A stretch of 64,000 nt of DNA from Usitatibacter rugosus (GTDB lineage Bacteria > Pseudomonadota > Gammaproteobacteria > Burkholderiales > Usitatibacteraceae), in assembly GCF_013003965.1 (NCBI RefSeq), contig NZ_CP053069.1, positions 4,309,419 through 4,373,418 on the forward strand. Reading direction: 5' to 3'. Under the pieces are notes generated by a model, which worked only from the letters and a program-made list of their open reading frames with translations, ran no database searches and was not told the origin of the DNA. The position numbers were made by a program, and so were the translations under genes. Of this stretch, positions 60,108-64,000 are shown in pieces (position 1 is the stretch's first letter; every line of letters begins with the position of its first letter).

Positions 60108-62786
60108 ATGAACCGAGCCCACGACCAAGCGGCGCTGCGGGTCCAGACACAGCAGGCGACCCTGTTCGCGCTGCTGAAGAGCGGCATTCCGACGGCGCTG
60201 GCCGCCGATGCGTGGAAGGCGCTCACCGAGGCCACGGCGCGCACGCTCTCCGTGCAGCGTGCCTCGATCTGGCTGCTGGACGACAAGCGCGACCGGCTGA
60301 TGCTCCAGGACCTCTACGACGTGAAGACCGGGCGCCACACCAAGGGCCTCACGCTGGAGGCCCAGCAATACCCCTCGTACTTCCACGCGCTGCGCTGGAG
60401 CCGCGCGATCGTGGCGCCGGATGCCGCGACGGATCCGCACACGAAGGAGTTCGCCAACGGCTATCTCGAGCCGCTCGACATCGTGTCGATGCTGGACGCC
60501 GGCATCTGGCGGGGCGGCGCCGCGCGCGGTGTCGTGTGCCTCGAATCCGTCGGAGAGCGACGCGACTGGTTCGCCGACGAGCAGCAGTTCACGGGATCGA
60601 TCGCCGATCTCGCCGTGTCGGTGCTGGACAACGAGGCGCTGCGCGCCGCGCACGCCAAGCTCGACGAGTCCGAGACGCTCTTCTCGCGCGCGCTCCGCTC
60701 CAGCCCGGACTGGATCTCCGTCGTGCGCATGGACGACGGCGTGATCCTCCACGTGAACGACGCCTTCGAGCGCGAATCGGGTTACGCCGCCGCCGAAGTG
60801 GTGGGCCGCCCGACCGTCGAGGTCGGCCTGTGGGCGGACCCCAAGCAGCGCTCGGGCTGGATCGAGCGCATCCGCACCGAAGGCCTCGTGCGCGAGTACG
60901 AGGTCGAGTTCCTCACGAAGGCGGGCGAGCGCCGGACCTTCCTGCTCTCCGGCCACCGCGTGGAGATCGGCGGGGAGCAATGCGTCGTCACGAGCAGCCG
61001 CGACATCTCCGAGCTGAAGCGCCGCGAGCGCCTGGTGGCCGACATCGCGCGCGGCGTCGGTGCGGCGATCGGCGAGTCGTTCTTTCGCTCGCTGGTGGAC
61101 CATCTCGCCGGGGCCCTGGAAGCGGACCTGGCCTTCGTGGGCGAGCTCGGCCGTCCGGAGACGGGCACGGTGCGCAGCATCGCGACGAGCGACCACGGCA
61201 AGCCGAGGGACGACTTCGAATATCCGCTCGACGGGTCGCCGTGCGAGACGATCCTGGCGCACGGCGTGTGCGCCTATCCGAGCGGCGTGGCCGTGCGGTT
61301 TCCGCACGACCGCGCCCTCAGCGAGAACAACATCGAGGCCTATGTCGGCGCCCCGCTCATCGACGCGAGCGGCAAGCCCCTGGGCCTCATCGCCGTGCTC
61401 TTCAAGCGGCCGCTCGCCGACGTGGCGCTCGCCGAGAACCTGCTCAAGATCTTCGCCGCGCGGGCCTCGGCGGAGATGGAACGCCGGCAGCAGCTGCGCT
61501 CGCTCGAGCACCAGGCGCGGCACGATCCGCTCACCGGCCTGGGCAATCGCGTGCGGCTGCGCGAGATGCTGGAGGCGGGAATGGGCGCGAACGCGGCGGC
61601 CGGGCGGCGCGGTGCGTTGCTGCTGCTGGACCTGGACCGCTTCAAGGAGATCAACGACACCCTTGGCCATCACGTGGGCGATACGCTGCTGATCCGACTA
61701 TCCCGCCGGCTCGAGCGCGAGATGCGCACCGGCTGGGGCGGCCAGGTGGCGCGCCTCGGCGGCGACGAGTTCGCGGTGTGGATCGAGCACCTGGATCGCG
61801 ATGCGACGGCGGAGATCGCCGCCGCCCGGGCGCTCGCCGCGATCACGGCACCGCTGGAGATCGAAGGCTACCGCCTCGAAGTCGGTGCGAGCATCGGCAT
61901 CGCGATCGCCCCCGACCATGCGGACTCGCCGAGCGGCCTTCTGCGCTGCGCCGACGTGGCCATGTACGAAGCGAAGCGTCACGGCTCGGGCTTCGTGGTG
62001 TACGAGGCGACGCAGGATCCGTATTCCGTCGAGCGCCTGGGGCTCCTCACCGAGCTGGGCGGCGCGATGGGCCGCGGCGAGATGCGCGTGCACTACCAGC
62101 CCCGCCGCAACCTCCTGAACGGCGAGCTCTCCGGATTCGAGGCGCTGGCGCGTTGGGAGCATCCACGCCTGGGCCTGCTCGGGCCGGGACGGTTCGTGCC
62201 GCTCGCCGAGCTCTCCGACGTGATCCGCCCGCTCACGCTGTGGGTGCTGGGGACCGCGTTGAAGCAGCGCTGCGCCTGGAACAAGGGCGGAGTGATGGCC
62301 GTGAACCTCTCCGCGCGCCACCTGATGGACGACAGCTGCCCGGAGCAGATCGCCCGCGTGATCTCGGAGAGCGGCGCGGAGCCTTCGATGCTGGAGCTCG
62401 AGATCACCGAGAGCAGCCTGATCGGCGATCCCGATCGCGCGCAGGCCATCCTCGAGCGCATCTGCAACCTCGGCGTGTGCATCGCGATCGACGACTTCGG
62501 CACCGGCTACTCGTCGCTCTCGCACCTGAAGCGCCTGCCGCTGCACAAGCTCAAGATCGACGTGTCGTTCGTGCGGCAGATGCTCGCCAGCCCCGCGGAC
62601 GGCGCGATCGTCGACAGCACCATCGGCCTCGCCCACCAGCTCGGCCTCTCGGTCGCCGCCGAGGGGATCGAGGATGCCGCGACGCTCGACGCGCTCCGTG
62701 TGCACGGCTGCGACGAGGGGCAGGGGTATTTCATCGGTTACCCCATGCCCGCGGCGGATGCCACTGCGTGGATGGCTTCTCACTGA
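60108..62786 (+). CDS. GAF–PAS–GAF–GGDEF–EAL cyclic-di-GMP enzyme
   Basis: An 892-residue cytoplasmic protein. GAF1 (about 20-185), a PAS (about 190-310) and GAF2 (about 325-465) precede GGDEF (about 470-635) and EAL (about 650-890). The GGDEF motif (551-555) is intact. The EAL half has E678-A-L, NLSARH, LEITESS, DDFGTGYSS, KIDVSFV and AAEGIED, so both synthesis and breakdown of c-di-GMP are possible. No TM helices. It lies 9 bp after ptsI, suggesting the PTS phosphorelay may influence its expression or activity. Confidence 0.9.
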   Translation: MNRAHDQAALRVQTQQATLFALLKSGIPTALAADAWKALTEATARTLSVQRASIWLLDDKRDRLMLQDLYDVKTGRHTKGLTLEAQQYPSYFHALRWSRAIVAPDAATDPHTKEFANGYLEPLDIVSMLDAGIWRGGAARGVVCLESVGERRDWFADEQQFTGSIADLAVSVLDNEALRAAHAKLDESETLFSRALRSSPDWISVVRMDDGVILHVNDAFERESGYAAAEVVGRPTVEVGLWADPKQRSGWIERIRTEGLVREYEVEFLTKAGERRTFLLSGHRVEIGGEQCVVTSSRDISELKRRERLVADIARGVGAAIGESFFRSLVDHLAGALEADLAFVGELGRPETGTVRSIATSDHGKPRDDFEYPLDGSPCETILAHGVCAYPSGVAVRFPHDRALSENNIEAYVGAPLIDASGKPLGLIAVLFKRPLADVALAENLLKIFAARASAEMERRQQLRSLEHQARHDPLTGLGNRVRLREMLEAGMGANAAAGRRGALLLLDLDRFKEINDTLGHHVGDTLLIRLSRRLEREMRTGWGGQVARLGGDEFAVWIEHLDRDATAEIAAARALAAITAPLEIEGYRLEVGASIGIAIAPDHADSPSGLLRCADVAMYEAKRHGSGFVVYEATQDPYSVERLGLLTELGGAMGRGEMRVHYQPRRNLLNGELSGFEALARWEHPRLGLLGPGRFVPLAELSDVIRPLTLWVLGTALKQRCAWNKGGVMAVNLSARHLMDDSCPEQIARVISESGAEPSMLELEITESSLIGDPDRAQAILERICNLGVCIAIDDFGTGYSSLSHLKRLPLHKLKIDVSFVRQMLASPADGAIVDSTIGLAHQLGLSVAAEGIEDAATLDALRVHGCDEGQGYFIGYPMPAADATAWMASH

Positions 62787-62937
62787 CGTTGCTGTAGCAC
62801 CAGCCGCGCCAGCGGCTGCAATCGCGTTGCCACAATTGAGCGCCGCCTCTCCATAGCTCGCGCAGCACCGCATCTCCTCCGGACGTTGCAATGCCTCTAC
62901 CGGCCCATCGGGGCCGGCCTACCTGGAGGCCAGAGCG
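62787..62937. other. Gap with two hairpins
   Basis: CAGCCGC-GCCA-GCGGCTG (62801-62818) just after the GGDEF–EAL stop forms a strong stem without a T run, perhaps a terminator or mRNA end. A second stem CCGGCCC-ATCG-GGGCCGG (62900-62917) lies upstream of the next gene. Nothing else was recognised. Confidence 0.5.
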
Positions 62938-64000
62938 ATGTTGCCGCGCGTGAAGGAGATGGTGCAGTCGATCCGCAAGCAGTTTCCCTGGGGGCTCGTG
63001 GTCCCCGTCGCGATCGTGGGCGCGGTCGCCTACGTGATCCTGAGCCACCCGCCGGTGCAGACGGTCGGCACCGGCGAAGCGGGTGTCCGTGAGAACCGCT
63101 TCAACGGCGAAGTCACGCAGTGGCGCGACGGCAGTGTCCTCGTGTTGCCGGGGCTGCACGAGATGCGCGTCTTCTCGCTGCGCGACCGCAACTACCGTCC
63201 TACCGAGATGGCGCGTTCCGACGGGCCCGCGCCGCTGCAGTCGCGCGAGGGACTCTCGCTCGGCGTCGACCTCTCGGTGCGCTATGCGCTCGACCCCGCG
63301 CGCCTTCGCGACGTGGCCTCGCGGCTTCCCGAAGACCTCGACAAGCAGATCGTCGAGCCGGCGATCCGCGGCGCCATCTACAAGGAGTTCGCCAAGTACA
63401 CGGTGCGCGAGATCTTCTCGACGCAGCGCCCGGAGATCCTGAAGACGGTCGAGGCCGACCTGAAGGCGAAGCTCGCCGCCGACGGCGTGTTGCTGCGCTC
63501 GATCGTGATCGGCAAGGTGGACCTGCCCGCCGACTACCGCCGCGGCATGGACCAGCTCCTGGCCGAGGAGCTCGCCTCCGAGAAGATGCGCTACACGCTG
63601 GAGCTGAAGGACAAGCGCGTGAAGGAAGTGGCGCTGGACGGCGAGGCGGAGAAGACCCGGCGCGAGAAGACGGCCGAGGCGCATGCGCGCGAGCAGGTGA
63701 TCGCCGCCCGCGGCCAGGAAGAAGCGATGAAGCATGTGTTGCCGTTGAAGGAGCGGCAGATCGAACAACGCAAGCTGGAGGCCGAGGCGGACAAGCAGAC
63801 TCGGATCCGCGGTGCCGAGGCTAGTGCCGCCGCCCGGAAGATCGAAGCCAATGGCGAGGCCGACGCGCGCCAGAAGCTTGCCGACGCGGAGGCGTACCGC
63901 CTCGAGAAGGTGGGCAAGGCCAATGCCGACCAGATGTCGCGCGAAGGCCTCATCGTCACGGCGCATCCGCTGCTGATCCAGAAGGCGATGGCCGAGAAGC
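62938..64000 (+). CDS. SPFH (band 7/prohibitin-like) membrane protein, 3' end beyond window
   Basis: An open frame of 354 codons continues past the window edge. One N-terminal TM helix (about 18-36, WGLVVPVAIVGAVAYVIL) is followed by an SPFH domain (about 45-225; TGEAGVRENRFNGEVT, LSVRYALDP, REIFSTQRPEI). A long, charged, Ala/Glu/Lys-rich coiled coil with EAEKTRREKTAEAHA and RKIEANGEADARQ follows. SPFH proteins form large membrane-associated rings and stabilise or control FtsH-type proteases or lipid domains. GGAGG lies about 9 bp before the ATG. The end is missing, so exact subtype is uncertain. Confidence 0.82.
   Translation, partial: MLPRVKEMVQSIRKQFPWGLVVPVAIVGAVAYVILSHPPVQTVGTGEAGVRENRFNGEVTQWRDGSVLVLPGLHEMRVFSLRDRNYRPTEMARSDGPAPLQSREGLSLGVDLSVRYALDPARLRDVASRLPEDLDKQIVEPAIRGAIYKEFAKYTVREIFSTQRPEILKTVEADLKAKLAADGVLLRSIVIGKVDLPADYRRGMDQLLAEELASEKMRYTLELKDKRVKEVALDGEAEKTRREKTAEAHAREQVIAARGQEEAMKHVLPLKERQIEQRKLEAEADKQTRIRGAEASAAARKIEANGEADARQKLADAEAYRLEKVGKANADQMSREGLIVTAHPLLIQKAMAEK

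Noticed and set aside
1-64000. CRISPR array, prophage, integrative element or tRNA
   Set aside because: No regularly spaced direct repeats, integrase, phage structural genes or cloverleaf sequences were recognised; the repeats seen are short palindromes scattered between genes.

Overview
The window is GC-rich, densely coded DNA from a betaproteobacterial-type chromosome. This placement is an inference from gene content and layout: a DUF971–ubiE–ubiJ run, a PTS phosphorelay of EIIA(Man)–HPr–EI with no sugar-specific EIIB/EIIC beside it, a single-chain B12-dependent NrdJ, TamA–TamB and HemJ. The genus cannot be fixed from the sequence alone. No rRNA, tRNA, CRISPR array, prophage or complete insertion sequence was seen. 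Most genes are packed with 1–4 bp overlaps, and 54 protein genes are described, the last running off the right edge.

Layout. 1–10 kb: hemJ, a dsbD/scsB-type reductase with a redoxin partner, several small exported proteins, a SUKH protein, an alpha/beta hydrolase, a 2Fe-2S ferredoxin, a VanZ protein and a gamma carbonic anhydrase. 10.6–17.8 kb: three consecutive LytS-type kinase/LytTR regulator pairs, all on the minus strand. The middle kinase has a proline-rich periplasmic tail and an extra membrane domain after the catalytic core, and is preceded by a 36-residue membrane peptide gene. 18–26 kb: two SSS symporters and a five-gene ABC importer operon of the Ugp type with a HAD phosphatase inside it. 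26–34 kb: a class D beta-lactamase, an EEP-family hydrolase, an O-methyltransferase, a PD40 propeller protein, an MBL hydrolase, an SDR, ubiB, and a phosphoglycerate-mutase-fold protein that lacks the second catalytic histidine.

34–43 kb is the most unusual region. It holds a Ser/Thr kinase with its sensor and HAMP domains at the C-terminus and four [RK]T-x-V-x-P repeats at the N-terminus, a stand-alone two-TM sensor, a sensor–HAMP–MFS fusion, an ABC_sub_bind binding protein, a protein of unknown function, and an adenylate cyclase fused to an FHA domain. These look like one signalling system that joins membrane sensing, Thr phosphorylation and cAMP, although the linkage is inferred.

43–64 kb: msrA, nrdJ, tamB–tamA, a Spy-like protein next to a BaeSR-like two-component system, ubiJ–ubiE–DUF971, the PTS relay, a GAF/PAS/GGDEF/EAL protein and a truncated SPFH (band 7) protein.

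Two dispersed repeat families thread through the window. One is a palindrome centred on GGTCAGACC/GTCTGACCC, found between genes; at two convergent junctions it supplies the stop codons of both neighbours. The other is of the type GTCATTCCCGCGAAGGCGGG, and in places it forms the end of a reading frame or its beginning.
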